Assembly: GCF_001425265.1 (NCBI RefSeq)
Contig: NZ_LMEC01000002.1
Location: 65,427-129,426, forward strand
Direction of reading: 5' to 3'
Source: Massilia sp. Root418
Lineage (GTDB): Bacteria > Pseudomonadota > Gammaproteobacteria > Burkholderiales > Burkholderiaceae_D
DNA: 64,000 bases
The notes beneath the pieces are model-generated. The model had not been told where the DNA came from. It did not search any database and saw nothing but the letters and a program-made list of their open reading frames with translations. The position numbers and the translations under genes were made by a program. Shown here one piece after another: positions 1 to 7,728 of this stretch (positions are counted from its first letter, which is position 1; each line of letters opens with the position of its first letter).

Positions 1-49
1 ATTTCCTCATTGCCTGTGCATCTTTCAAAAACCGCGGCAGACCCGCCGC

Positions 50-79
50 TTGACATTTAGATGTTACCTGATATCTAAT
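50..79 (+). promoter_or_regulatory. Promoter for the NmrA-like gene
   Basis: TTGACA at 50-55 is a perfect -35 box. TCTAAT at 74-79 matches five of six -10 positions at 18-bp spacing. Transcription would start near 86, about 50 nt before the chosen start codon at 136. Seen directly; promoter activity is inferred. Confidence 0.65.
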
Positions 80-102
80 TGGATTTCACGCGACATCTAA
101 AT
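55..102. promoter_or_regulatory. Operator-like half-sites around the -10 box
   Basis: ATTTAGATGT (55-64) is exactly reverse-complementary to ACATCTAAAT (93-102). A third half-site, ATCTAA (73-78), lies between them and overlaps the -10 box. The core half-site therefore occurs at 57-62 (as TTAGAT), 73-78 and 95-100. The last two are 22 bp apart, about two helical turns. This suggests a repressor, perhaps an HxlR or TetR protein encoded to the left of the window; the regulator is not visible. Confidence 0.5.
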
Positions 103-135
103 TTCACGATGGCGGTGCTTGATAAAGGAACAGCA

Positions 136-1014
136 ATGAACGCAAAAAAATACCTGGTGACCGGCGCGACCGGCCACACCGGCGGCTACACCGTGGACGC
201 GCTGCTGGCGCGCGGCCTGGCGGTGCGGGCCTTTGTACACAACGACGGCGAGCGCGCCGCCGCGCTGCGCGCGCGTGGCGTGGAAGTGGTGCTGGGCGAC
301 CTGCTCGATATCGGCAGCGTGCGCGCTGCGCTGGACGGCATCGCCGGCGCCTATTTCATCTATCCGATCAAGCACGGGCTGGTGCAGGCCACGGCCTACT
401 TTGCGCAGGCCATGCGGGAAGCGGGCGTGGAGGCCGTGGTCAACATGTCGCAGATATCGGCGCGCCGCGACTCCCTCAGCAACGCGGCGCGCGACCACTG
501 GATTGCCGAGCGCGTGTTCGACTGGTCCGGCGCGGGCGTGACGCACATCCGGCCGACCTACTTCGCCGAGTGGCTGCTGTACCCGCACGTGCGGGCCGAG
601 CTGCGCAGCGACGGCATAATCAAGCTGCCGTTCGGCGCCGGCCGCCACGCGCCCATTGCGGCCGAGGACCAGGGCCGCGTTATCGCGGCCATCCTGGCCG
701 ATCCCGCGCCGCACCGGGGGCAGACTTATGTGCTCAACGGGCCGGTAGAAATGGATGAACACGGCATTGCCGCGGCAGTCGGGGAGGTGCTGGGGCGCGA
801 CGTGCGCTACCAGCCCATCGGCATGGAGGAATACAGCCGGCGCCTGGCCGCCAGCGGGCTGTGGCCGCACATCATCCAGCACCTGTGCGAGGTGGCGGCC
901 GACTGCAGCAACGGCGTGTTCGAAGGCGAGGACAGCGTGATCGGCAAGCTCACCGGCATGCCGCCGATGACGGTGCAGCAGTTCGTTGCGAAGCACCGCG
1001 CCGCATTCGACTGA
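136..1014 (+). CDS. NmrA-like NAD(P)-binding protein
   Basis: A 292-residue atypical short-chain dehydrogenase of the NmrA/NAD(P)H-sensing family. The N-terminus has the Rossmann signature GATGHTGG (about residues 9-16), followed by an Arg-containing cofactor strand and GDL at the second acidic position. The NmrA-type segment RPTYFAEWLLYP lies near the middle. Such proteins act as quinone or NADPH-binding reductases or redox sensors in the cytosol. Start at 136 was preferred over the in-frame ATG at 79 because AAAGGA lies just upstream and the family begins at the Rossmann strand; the earlier ATG would overlap the -10 box. It stands alone behind its own regulated promoter. The substrate cannot be told from sequence. 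Confidence 0.8.
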   Translation: MNAKKYLVTGATGHTGGYTVDALLARGLAVRAFVHNDGERAAALRARGVEVVLGDLLDIGSVRAALDGIAGAYFIYPIKHGLVQATAYFAQAMREAGVEAVVNMSQISARRDSLSNAARDHWIAERVFDWSGAGVTHIRPTYFAEWLLYPHVRAELRSDGIIKLPFGAGRHAPIAAEDQGRVIAAILADPAPHRGQTYVLNGPVEMDEHGIAAAVGEVLGRDVRYQPIGMEEYSRRLAASGLWPHIIQHLCEVAADCSNGVFEGEDSVIGKLTGMPPMTVQQFVAKHRAAFD

Positions 1015-1036
1015 ACGACGCAGGCGCGTTTCAGTC

Positions 1037-2185
1037 TCAGGGCAGCAGCAGCGAATGCTGGCTGGCGGTGTGGAAGTCGCGCCAGACGCGGTTGATGTCG
1101 CTTGCTTCGTGGGCGGCGTACAGGCCGCAGTAGGGATACAGCTCGTCCACCGCCTGGCGCGATGCGGCCACCAGCGCCAGCGAGGTGGCCTGCAGGCCGG
1201 CGATGTCGGCCGCGCCCAGCTGCGCGCCGGCCGCCACCAGTGCCCAGGCGCGGTCCAGCCCCGCGTAGAACTGCCTGCGCGCGGCGGCGAAGGCATGCTC
1301 TCTCGCTGCCAGCAGCGCCGCCACGCCGGGCGCTTCCAGCAGCGGCAGGCCGGACATCGAATGCTTGCGGCGGCTGATGGCCGGCCGCGCCAGTTGCAGG
1401 AAGTGTGCCGCCATGCCCGCCATGTTGGCGGCCAGCGTGACGAACGCCAGCGAATAGAACGGGAAGCGGTACAGCGGGCCGTCCGCCGTGGCGGTGGCCG
1501 GGCTGATGGTAAAGCCGTGGTCGCGGTGCAGCCACTGGCCGTCGATGCGGTAGCTGTGCGAGGCGCTGGCGCGCATGCCGACGCTGCCCCACGATGGCAC
1601 CATGCGCACCCGCGCGGCCGGCACGATGAAGGCGCGGATGCGCGGCGCGCCCTGCGCGTCGAGCAGCGGCTGGCCGTGCTCGCGCAGCACCGCGTTCAGG
1701 GTGAAATGGGTGGCCATGGGCGCGCCGCTGGCGTAGTCCCAGCGGCCGCTGATGCGGTAGCCGTCGCCTTCCAGGTCGGCATGACCGGTGGGGGCGCCGC
1801 TGCCGCCAACGCAGACACGCCGGGTGCCGACAATGGCGCGCGCGGTGGCCGGCGGCAGGAAGCCGGCGAACCAGCCGGCGCCTGCGCACAGGGTCAGCAC
1901 CCAGCCCATGCTGCCGTCGACGGCGGCCACCGCTTCCTCCAGGCGCACCGCGTCCGGCAAGGCCAGTTCGGCGCCGCCGCAGGCGCGCGGCGCCAGCATC
2001 TTCAGCCAGCCGCGCCGGTGCAGCAAGGCTTGCTGGACGGGATGCAGGAAGCGCGCCGCGTCCGCGGCGGCGGCGTGGCGCGCGATGCGGTGCGCGTCGC
2101 GCGCGGCCAGGGGTACGCTGTGGCGGCCGTCCGCAGCCGAAGGGGATGCGGAGGGTGCAACTGGAGGTGCGGCGGAATCGGTCAT
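1037..2185 (-). CDS. Acyl-CoA dehydrogenase-fold flavoprotein (possible group D monooxygenase)
   Basis: A 382-residue protein with the acyl-CoA dehydrogenase fold. The N-terminal helical part has GWLKMLAPRACGGAEL, the middle beta domain has GRWDYASGAPMATHF, and a C-terminal four-helix domain ends with NRVWRDFHTASQH. The WRD...H pattern and the lack of a clear catalytic Glu fit the DszC/HsaA-like flavin-dependent monooxygenases and related ACAD-like proteins better than true fatty acyl-CoA dehydrogenases. It would use reduced flavin from a partner reductase, not seen next door. It lies downstream of the glycine-zipper gene on the same strand, 39 bp away, but no good ribosome site is visible. 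The N-terminal 25 residues are Ala/Pro/Ser-rich and the true start could be internal. Confidence 0.75.
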   Translation of the reverse strand: MTDSAAPPVAPSASPSAADGRHSVPLAARDAHRIARHAAAADAARFLHPVQQALLHRRGWLKMLAPRACGGAELALPDAVRLEEAVAAVDGSMGWVLTLCAGAGWFAGFLPPATARAIVGTRRVCVGGSGAPTGHADLEGDGYRISGRWDYASGAPMATHFTLNAVLREHGQPLLDAQGAPRIRAFIVPAARVRMVPSWGSVGMRASASHSYRIDGQWLHRDHGFTISPATATADGPLYRFPFYSLAFVTLAANMAGMAAHFLQLARPAISRRKHSMSGLPLLEAPGVAALLAAREHAFAAARRQFYAGLDRAWALVAAGAQLGAADIAGLQATSLALVAASRQAVDELYPYCGLYAAHEASDINRVWRDFHTASQHSLLLP

Positions 2186-2217
2186 GCTGGGCCAGGCGCA
2201 GTAGCTAAGCCCAGCAT
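2184..2217. repeat. Inverted repeat at the start codon of the ACAD-like gene
   Basis: ATGCTGGGC (2184-2192) and GCCCAGCAT (2209-2217) are perfect 9-bp arms with a 16-bp loop. On the leftward transcript the hairpin would fold just before and into the start codon at 2185. It could be a weak terminator for the glycine-zipper gene (no T run) or a block on translation start. Confidence 0.45.
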
Positions 2218-2224
2218 TCTCGCA

Positions 2225-2800
2225 TTATTTCTGCTCGGGCGCCGGGGCGGCCTGGTTGCGTTTGGCGATCTCGTTGCCGATGTAGCCGCCGCCGATGGCG
2301 CCGGCCACCGTGGCCAGCGTGCGGCCTTTGCCGCCGCCCACCTGGTTGCCCACCAGGCCGCCCACCACGGCGCCGATACCGATGCCCACTGCGCTATTCT
2401 GCGGCGCCGCAGCCGGGGCCGGCGCCTGCTGCTGAGCTACCTGCGGTGCCGGCTGCGCGGCGGGGGCCGGCTTCTCGTACTCGTGGTGCACCACGGTCTT
2501 GTGATGCACGACCTGCTTGGGGGCCGGGGCCGGGGCAGGCGCGGGAGCAGGAGTGGGAGCAGAAACTGCGGGCTGCGCGGCCAGCGCATTGGCGGCGGGC
2601 ATGGCACCCGGGGCGGTGGTGCTCAGTTCGGCCGGCGCGCTGCCCTGCACGGCCGTGGCCGCTGCTGTTTCCACACTGCTTTTCGAACCGGGCAGCAAGC
2701 CGGCAAAGGCGGCAGCGCCAACCAGGCTGGCGATGGTGACGGACGCGGCGGCGACTGCCATCAGCGGGTGGATGCGGTTGCTGGTCGAGGTGTTTTCCAT
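2225..2800 (-). CDS. Glycine-zipper 2TM-domain protein
   Basis: A 191-residue membrane-anchored protein. A single hydrophobic segment lies at about residues 13-36 (AVAAASVTIASLVGAAAFAG). It is followed by an Ala/Pro-rich linker with a His-rich VVHHKTVVHHEYEK patch, and then a glycine-zipper domain at about 137-175 (GIGIGAVVGGLVGNQVGGG and a second G-rich helix ending GGGYIGNEI). The domain is typical of the 17-kDa surface antigen/SlyB family, which sit in the cell envelope. GGAGAAC-like bases precede the ATG. The N-terminal anchor strongly resembles that of the 99-residue protein at 22179, suggesting a related envelope-targeting module. Exact role unknown. Confidence 0.8.
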   Translation of the reverse strand: MENTSTSNRIHPLMAVAAASVTIASLVGAAAFAGLLPGSKSSVETAAATAVQGSAPAELSTTAPGAMPAANALAAQPAVSAPTPAPAPAPAPAPKQVVHHKTVVHHEYEKPAPAAQPAPQVAQQQAPAPAAAPQNSAVGIGIGAVVGGLVGNQVGGGKGRTLATVAGAIGGGYIGNEIAKRNQAAPAPEQK

Positions 2801-3003
2801 TTTTGTTCTCCGTAAGGTAGGCGCTCAGGTGCGCCGATACTGGAGATAACGCGCCAGAAACGCAGCCGGCTGTTGGAAAAGTGTTTCCTGAGTAATCAAA
2901 TGTAAGCGCGGCAATGTTGCGCGCAGGCGGCGCCCCGTTACGGCCTGCGTACGCTGGCGCACGGACTGCCCTTCCCTTCCCACCGAGAATAGCCCCAAGG
3001 GTC

Positions 3004-3017
3004 AGCCCGGCCGGGCT
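3004..3017. repeat. 14-bp palindrome upstream of the YeaQ-type gene
   Basis: AGCCCGGCCGGGCT is a perfect palindrome lying 33 bp before the start codon at 3050. It may be an operator or a leader hairpin. Nothing else firm is visible in the 2801-3049 spacer except a small GGAAA-AGTG-TTTCC hairpin at 2875-2888. Confidence 0.35.
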
Positions 3018-3049
3018 AGCCTGTCAGTCAACTGTAAAGGGGGATCAAC

Positions 3050-3319
3050 ATGAACTTCATTATCTGGATCGTGATCGGCGGTATTATCGGCTGGCTTGCC
3101 AGCATGGTCATGAAGACCGACGCACAGCAAGGCATCTTGCTCAACATGGTAGTTGGTATCGTCGGCGCCCTGCTGGGCGGCTGGCTGCTCTCGCCGCTGT
3201 TCGGCGCAGGCACCATCAATGCGGACGATTTCAGCGCCCTGTCGCTGCTGGTCTCGTTCCTGGGCGCAGTTATTTTGCTGGGGGTCGTCAACCTGATATT
3301 CAGGGGCCGTTTGCGCTAA
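3050..3319 (+). CDS. GlsB/YeaQ/YmgE-family stress membrane protein
   Basis: An 89-residue inner-membrane protein with three hydrophobic stretches: residues 2-18 (FIIWIVIGGIIGWLAS), 28-50 (including GIVGALLGGWLL) and 64-84 (LLVSFLGAVILLGVVNL). The GGIIGWLAS and GIVGALLGGW motifs are the hallmark of the GlsB/YeaQ/YmgE family, also called transglycosylase-associated proteins, which are often stress-induced. Length matches the family. AAAGGGGGA ends six bases before the ATG. It is a single-gene unit ended by the strong terminator at 3387-3415. The biochemical role of the family is unsettled. Confidence 0.9.
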   Translation: MNFIIWIVIGGIIGWLASMVMKTDAQQGILLNMVVGIVGALLGGWLLSPLFGAGTINADDFSALSLLVSFLGAVILLGVVNLIFRGRLR

Positions 3320-3330
3320 GGTCCTCCCGC

Positions 3331-3369
3331 TACACGCAGTAGCTACACGTAGTAGCCACGAGTAGTAGC
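3331..3369. repeat. Three 13-bp tandem repeats
   Basis: TACACGCAGTAGC, TACACGTAGTAGC and CACGAGTAGTAGC follow one another without a gap between the stop codon of the YeaQ-type gene and its terminator. Each differs from the next at one to four positions. Confidence 0.7.
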
Positions 3370-3386
3370 CACCAGCAGGAATTATC

Positions 3387-3415
3387 AAAAAGCCAACGTC
3401 AGACGTTGGCTTTTT
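3387..3415 (+). terminator. Intrinsic terminator
   Basis: GCCAACG (3392-3398) pairs with CGTTGGC (3404-3410) across a TCAGA loop. The stem is extended by an A run on the left and followed by a T run, so it could stop transcription in both directions. Confidence 0.85.
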
Positions 3416-3500
3416 GTGCACAGCAACTAAGAATACCGTTGACGTAATTGCACACCGACAGGATACTCGGCATTTTTCCGCCCCTTGAGTGTCCTATTCA

Positions 3501-5657
3501 ATGAACAAAACCCTGATCGCGCTCGCCATCCTGAGCACCGCAGCCCACGCCGACGAAGGCATGTGGATGCCGCAACAGCTGCCACAAGTAGCCAAGCAAC
3601 TGAAAGCCGCCGGCCTGAAGCTGGATCCATCCAAACTGACCCAGCTGACCGAGTTCCCGATGGGCGCCATCGTCAGCCTGGGCGGCTGCTCGGCTTCCTT
3701 CGTGTCGCCGCAAGGCCTGGTCGCCACCAACCACCACTGCGTGTACAACAGCGTGGCGCACAACTCCACGCCGCAGAACGACCTGCTGGCCAACGGTTTC
3801 CTGGCCAAGAACTTCGCCGATGAAGTGCCGGCCACGCCCGGCACGCGCATCTTCGTGACCAAGGAAGTGGTGGACGTCACCGCCAAGATCATCACCCCGG
3901 AAGTGGCCAGGCTGAACGGCAAGAAGCGCAGCGACGCGATCGAGAAGAACCAGAAGGCCATGGTGGCCGAGTGCGAAAAGGACGAGGGCCACCGCTGCAC
4001 CGTGTCCGCCTACTACGGCAGCCTGGAATACTACAAGATCAAGCAACTGGAAATCCGCGACGTGCGCCTGGTGCACGCGCCGCCGGCCGGCGTGGGCAAG
4101 TTCGGCGGCGACACCGACAACTGGATGTGGCCGCGCCACACCGGCGACTACGGCTTCTACCGCGCCTACGTGAGCAAGGACGGCAAGGCCGCCGACTTCA
4201 GCAAGGACAACGTGCCTTACGTGCCCAAGCACGTGCTGAAGCTGGCCAAGGAAGGCGTGAAGGAAGGCGACTTCATCATGGTGGCCGGCTATCCGGGCCG
4301 CACCAACCGCCACCGCCTGCCGTCGGAAGTGGACTTCACCTTCGGCTGGAACTATCCGCAGTTCGTGAAGGCGTCGGGCGACAACCTGGCCATCATCGCC
4401 GCAGAGACCAAGGACAACAAGGACAGCGCACTGAAATACGCCGGCCAGGTTGCCAACATCAACAACTACTACAAGAACCGCCAGGGCATGCTGGACTCCT
4501 ACGCCGGCAGCGACTTCCTGGCCCGCAAGACCAAGGAGCATGAAGAGCTGAAAGCCTGGGTCAACAGCGACGCCAAGCGCAAGGCCGAATACGCGGCCGG
4601 CATCGCCCAGGTGGAAGAGCTGATCGCCAAGCGCGACGCCAACGTCAAGCGCGAGTTCGAACTGAGCTATTCGCAGCCGCGCCTGCTGAACACGGCGCGC
4701 ACCCTGTACCGCCTGGCCAATGAAACGCAAAAGCCGGACGTGGAGCGCAAGGCCGGCTACCAGGAACGCGACCTGAAGCGCATTGAAGCGTCGGTGGCCG
4801 CGCTGGTGCGCAACTACGACGAGAAGGTGGACAAGGCGCTGGTACTGCACCACCTGGCCAAGTACGCCGCCATGCCGAAGGCCGAGCGCAATGCCAACTG
4901 GGACGCCGCCATCGGCATCGTGGACGGCATGGACGCCGCCGCGCTGAAGGCAGCGGTGGACAAGCTGTACGCCGGCAGCAAGCTGGGCGACGCGGCCGAG
5001 CGCAAGGCATGGCTGGGCAAGAAGCCGGCCGACTTCCAGGCGTCGAACGACAGCTTCATCAAGGCCGCCGTGGCCATGTATGAGGTGGCGATGAAGGAAG
5101 AAGCGGAAGAGGAAGAGCTGGCGGGCAGCCTGCAGCAAGCCTATTCGAGCTACATGAAGGCCAAGATCGCCTACATGAAGACCAAGGGCCAGGCCGTCTA
5201 CCCTGACGCCAACAGCACCCTGCGCGTCACCTTCGGCAAGATCGCCGGCCGCCCATGGGGTACCGCCGACGGCACCGCCTGGACCGCGTTCACCACCGTC
5301 AAAGGCGTGGCCGCCAAAGCCACCGGCGAAGGCGAGTTCAACGCGCCGAAAGCCCAGCTGGACGCGATCAAGAACAAGGACTTCGGCAAGTACGTCGATC
5401 CGGTGCTGAAATCGGTGCCGGTGAACTACCTGGCCACGCTGGACATCACCGGCGGCAACTCCGGGTCGGCCGCCCTGAACGCCAAGGGCGAGTTCATCGG
5501 CCTGGCCTTCGACGGCACGCTGGACTCCATCATTTCGGACTGGGACTTCAACAACGCCAACACCCGCGACATCCAGGTCGACCTGCGCTATATGCTGTGG
5601 AACATGAAGCACGTGGACAAGGCTGACAACCTGTTGAAAGAAATGGGCGCCGAGTAA
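3501..5657 (+). CDS. S46-family dipeptidyl peptidase, DPP7 type
   Basis: A 718-residue exported serine peptidase of family S46 that removes dipeptides from peptide N-termini in the periplasm. A signal peptide ends at AHA (residue 17). The catalytic triad is visible: His79 in TNHHC, Asp216 in HTGDY, and Ser654 in GGNSGS. Eighteen residues after the Ser is Gly672. In the family this position is Gly in DPP7, which prefers hydrophobic P1 residues, and Arg in DPP11, which prefers acidic ones, so DPP7-like specificity is expected. An in-frame GTG at 3489 would give four extra residues, but the ATG at 3501 gives a normal signal peptide; the ribosome site is poor for either. It is monocistronic, with a terminator at 5700. 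Confidence 0.92.
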   Translation: MNKTLIALAILSTAAHADEGMWMPQQLPQVAKQLKAAGLKLDPSKLTQLTEFPMGAIVSLGGCSASFVSPQGLVATNHHCVYNSVAHNSTPQNDLLANGFLAKNFADEVPATPGTRIFVTKEVVDVTAKIITPEVARLNGKKRSDAIEKNQKAMVAECEKDEGHRCTVSAYYGSLEYYKIKQLEIRDVRLVHAPPAGVGKFGGDTDNWMWPRHTGDYGFYRAYVSKDGKAADFSKDNVPYVPKHVLKLAKEGVKEGDFIMVAGYPGRTNRHRLPSEVDFTFGWNYPQFVKASGDNLAIIAAETKDNKDSALKYAGQVANINNYYKNRQGMLDSYAGSDFLARKTKEHEELKAWVNSDAKRKAEYAAGIAQVEELIAKRDANVKREFELSYSQPRLLNTARTLYRLANETQKPDVERKAGYQERDLKRIEASVAALVRNYDEKVDKALVLHHLAKYAAMPKAERNANWDAAIGIVDGMDAAALKAAVDKLYAGSKLGDAAERKAWLGKKPADFQASNDSFIKAAVAMYEVAMKEEAEEEELAGSLQQAYSSYMKAKIAYMKTKGQAVYPDANSTLRVTFGKIAGRPWGTADGTAWTAFTTVKGVAAKATGEGEFNAPKAQLDAIKNKDFGKYVDPVLKSVPVNYLATLDITGGNSGSAALNAKGEFIGLAFDGTLDSIISDWDFNNANTRDIQVDLRYMLWNMKHVDKADNLLKEMGAE

Positions 5658-5699
5658 ACATCGGCGTCTAACTCAGGGCGGTCACTCCCCGCCTTTTGA

Positions 5700-5736
5700 A
5701 AGCCACGCGCGCCCGACTGCCCGCGTGGCTTTTTTT
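5700..5736 (+). terminator. Intrinsic terminator after the S46 peptidase
   Basis: AAGCCACGCG (5700-5709) pairs with CGCGTGGCTT (5722-5731) and is followed by a T run to 5736. It lies 40 bp after the peptidase stop codon, and just past the end of the leftward SMR gene. Confidence 0.85.
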
Positions 5737-5766
5737 CGCCTGCTCGATCAGGAAGGCGCCAATGCA

Positions 5767-6084
5767 TCAGGCAGGTGCCAGCTTCAGCCCGGCGATGCAG
5801 GCGATGATGGCGGCGATCAGCAGCAGGCGCAGGGGGCTGGCGCTTTCGCCGAAGGCGGCGATGCCGATCAGCGCGGCGCCGGCCGCACCCAGCCCGGTGA
5901 AAACCGCAAACGCCGTGCCCACCGGGAGCTGCTTGAGTGCTATCGTCAGCAGGGCGATGGCGCCGTTGGCGAACACCAGCCCCGCCACGCTGGGCCAGAA
6001 ACGGGTCCAGCCGTCGGCGTATTTCAGGGCCACCGCCATGGCGATATCGACCACCGCGGCAGCCAGCAGGATCGCCCAGGCCAT
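5767..6084 (-). CDS. SMR-family small multidrug/guanidinium-type transporter, atypical
   Basis: A 105-residue inner-membrane protein with four helices, the usual SMR length. The GLKYxxGxTR and PVGTAxAVxTGxGAxG motifs place it near the SugE/Gdx branch, which exports guanidinium or quaternary ammonium ions as an antiparallel or paired dimer. Two key positions differ. The membrane Glu13 that binds substrate and protons in every well-studied SMR is Asp13 here (AAAVVDIAMA), and the conserved Trp of the third helix is Phe (AVFTGLG). It starts one base after the stop of the upstream glutathione transferase, so the two are probably co-transcribed from the divergent LysR-regulated promoter. Function may be altered. 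Confidence 0.8.
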   Translation of the reverse strand: MAWAILLAAAVVDIAMAVALKYADGWTRFWPSVAGLVFANGAIALLTIALKQLPVGTAFAVFTGLGAAGAALIGIAAFGESASPLRLLLIAAIIACIAGLKLAPA

Positions 6085-6085
6085 G

Positions 6086-6700
6086 TCACTGCCCTTTCGC
6101 TTGCGCCATGCCGCGCTTGGTGGCGGGACGCTGCGCTATGCGCTCCAGCCACGCCGACACCGCCGGGTAGTCCGCCATGTCCAGCCCCAGTTCGTGGTGC
6201 GAGGCCAGCCACGGCCAGGTGGCGATGTCGGCGATGCTGTAGTCCTCACCCGCCAGCCAGGCGCCGGCGGCCAGCCGCTGCTCATACACGCCGTACAGGC
6301 GCCGCGTTTCGCGGCCGTAGCGCTCCAGCGCCTGCTCGTTGCGCGGCTCGCCGCAAGACCCATGGCGGAACCACCACAGCTGGCCCAGCATCGGCCCTAC
6401 GCTGGCCACTTGCAGGAACAGCCATTGCAGTACCGTGCTGCGCGCCGCGCCATCTTTCGGCAGCAGGCGTCCGGCCTTGTCGGCCAGGTGGATCAGGATG
6501 GCGCCGGATTCGAAGATGGCCTGCCCCCCGTCCACCAGCAACGGGATCTTGTGGTTGGGGCTCATGGCCGCGAAGTCCGGCTGGTGCTGCTGGCCGGCGC
6601 TCAGGTCCAGCAGGCGGACTTCATGCGGCAGTTCCAGCTCCTGCAAGGCGATGGTGATCTTCTGGCCGTTCGGGGTGTCGGCGGTGTACAGCGTCATCAT
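6086..6700 (-). CDS. Glutathione S-transferase family protein (YfcG/YghU-like)
   Basis: A 204-residue cytosolic GST with an N-terminal thioredoxin fold and a C-terminal helical domain. The N-terminus TPNGQKITIALQELEL and the segment SPNHKIPLLVD resemble nu-class GSTs such as YfcG, which act as disulfide-bond reductases on glutathione. The catalytic region uses Thr/Asn rather than Tyr, as in that class. Start at 6700 is set by AGGAG seven bases upstream; an ATG follows directly, so either of two adjacent codons could be used. Upstream in-frame codons to 6787 would run through the divergent promoter and were rejected. It lies first in a two-gene unit with the SMR transporter and faces a LysR regulator. 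Confidence 0.85.
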   Translation of the reverse strand: MMTLYTADTPNGQKITIALQELELPHEVRLLDLSAGQQHQPDFAAMSPNHKIPLLVDGGQAIFESGAILIHLADKAGRLLPKDGAARSTVLQWLFLQVASVGPMLGQLWWFRHGSCGEPRNEQALERYGRETRRLYGVYEQRLAAGAWLAGEDYSIADIATWPWLASHHELGLDMADYPAVSAWLERIAQRPATKRGMAQAKGQ

Positions 6701-6735
6701 GGTGCGGCTCCTGGTGAATTGATGGAGCCAGTATA

Positions 6736-6794
6736 GGTTCTGCGAAAACGCATTAAAATTGGCAAAAACTGCCAAATGGTTCTGCAAAAATGCA
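6736..6794. promoter_or_regulatory. Divergent GST/LysR control region
   Basis: A 17-bp direct repeat GGTTCTGCrAAAAyGCA occurs at 6736-6752 and 6778-6794, 42 bp apart (four helical turns) with two mismatches. Between them TTGGCA (6759-6764) and TGCCAA (6770-6775) form a dyad with five bases between, of the T-N11-A kind bound by LysR proteins. The second copy overlaps the LysR start codon, so autoregulation is plausible. Binding is inferred. Confidence 0.5.
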
Positions 6795-7722
6795 CAACAT
6801 GGATTGGGAAGACCTGCGCTATTTCATCGCCCTGAGCGGCGCCATGGGCCGGGGCGGCGGCGTGTCGGCCGCTGCGCGCGAACTGGGCGTGAACCACTCC
6901 ACCGTGCTGCGCCGCCTGGACAGCCTGGAGCGCGCGCTCGGCGTGCGCCTGTTCGAGCGGTTCCAGTCCGGCTACACGATGACGCAAGCGGGCGAAACGC
7001 TGCAGGCCCGCTTGTCCGGCGTGGAGGAGCAGATCGCCTCGGCCCGCAGCGCCGTGGGTGGCCAGGACCAGGCGCTGGAGGGCGAAATCCGCATCACCAC
7101 CACGGACACGCTGGCGCGCAGCCTGCTCATGCCCAGCCTGGCGCGCTTCCAGCAGCGCCACCCCGGCGTGCGCTTCCAGCTGGTGCTGAACAACGCCTTC
7201 CTCAACCTGAACCGGCGCGAGGCCGACGTGGCGCTGCGCCCGTCCAACAGCCCGCCGGATACGCTGGTGGGCCGCCGCCTCGGCGCGCTGTCCAGCGCCA
7301 TCTATGCGTCGCACAGCTACCTGAAGGCTGCTGCCAGGCGCGGTCTGGGCGGCGGCGTCGGCATGGGCGCTTCCAGCGCCGCCCCGGAGGACTGGGCCGC
7401 GCACGACTGGATCGGCCTGGACGACTCACTGGCCCACCTGGAGCAGGCGCGCTGGCTGGCGCGCAAGGTACCGCCCGAGCGCGTGCGCCTGCGGGTGGAC
7501 AGCCTGCTGGCCATGGTGGACGCGGCGCGCGACGGCATCGGCATGGCGCCCCTGCTGTGCCACCTGGCAGACCCGGAGCGCCGCCTGCAGCGCGTTGCCG
7601 ACCCCGATCCGCGTTTCGACACCGGCCTGTGGGTGCTGACGCACCGCGACCTGAAAGACACCGCGCGCATCAAGGCGCTGACCCAGTTCCTGTACGAGGA
7701 CCTGGGTGCAGCGCTGGGGTAG
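6790..7722 (+). CDS. LysR-family transcriptional regulator
   Basis: A 310-residue regulator. The N-terminal winged helix-turn-helix (about residues 5-64) has GGGVSAAARELGVNHSTVLRR and the LysR signature LERALGVRLFERFQSGYTMTQAGE. The rest is a periplasmic-binding-protein-like effector domain. It faces the GST/SMR unit and probably controls it, as LysR proteins commonly regulate the divergent neighbour. The effector domain is less conserved and gives no ligand. There is no clear ribosome site before the ATG at 6790 and an in-frame ATG three codons later is equally possible. A gap of six bases separates its stop from the convergent esterase. Confidence 0.9.
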   Translation: MHNMDWEDLRYFIALSGAMGRGGGVSAAARELGVNHSTVLRRLDSLERALGVRLFERFQSGYTMTQAGETLQARLSGVEEQIASARSAVGGQDQALEGEIRITTTDTLARSLLMPSLARFQQRHPGVRFQLVLNNAFLNLNRREADVALRPSNSPPDTLVGRRLGALSSAIYASHSYLKAAARRGLGGGVGMGASSAAPEDWAAHDWIGLDDSLAHLEQARWLARKVPPERVRLRVDSLLAMVDAARDGIGMAPLLCHLADPERRLQRVADPDPRFDTGLWVLTHRDLKDTARIKALTQFLYEDLGAALG

Positions 7723-7728
7723 ATCTAT

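Noticed and set aside
1..49. Start of a divergent leftward regulator gene (ATG on the minus strand near position 10)
   Set aside because: Too few bases remain in the window to support a coding region.
986..2815. Rightward open frame opposite the ACAD-like and glycine-zipper genes
   Set aside because: Antisense shadow with Gly/Arg-rich low-complexity product.
3498..5612. Long leftward open frame opposite the S46 peptidase
   Set aside because: Antisense shadow; the peptidase has a full triad and signal peptide.
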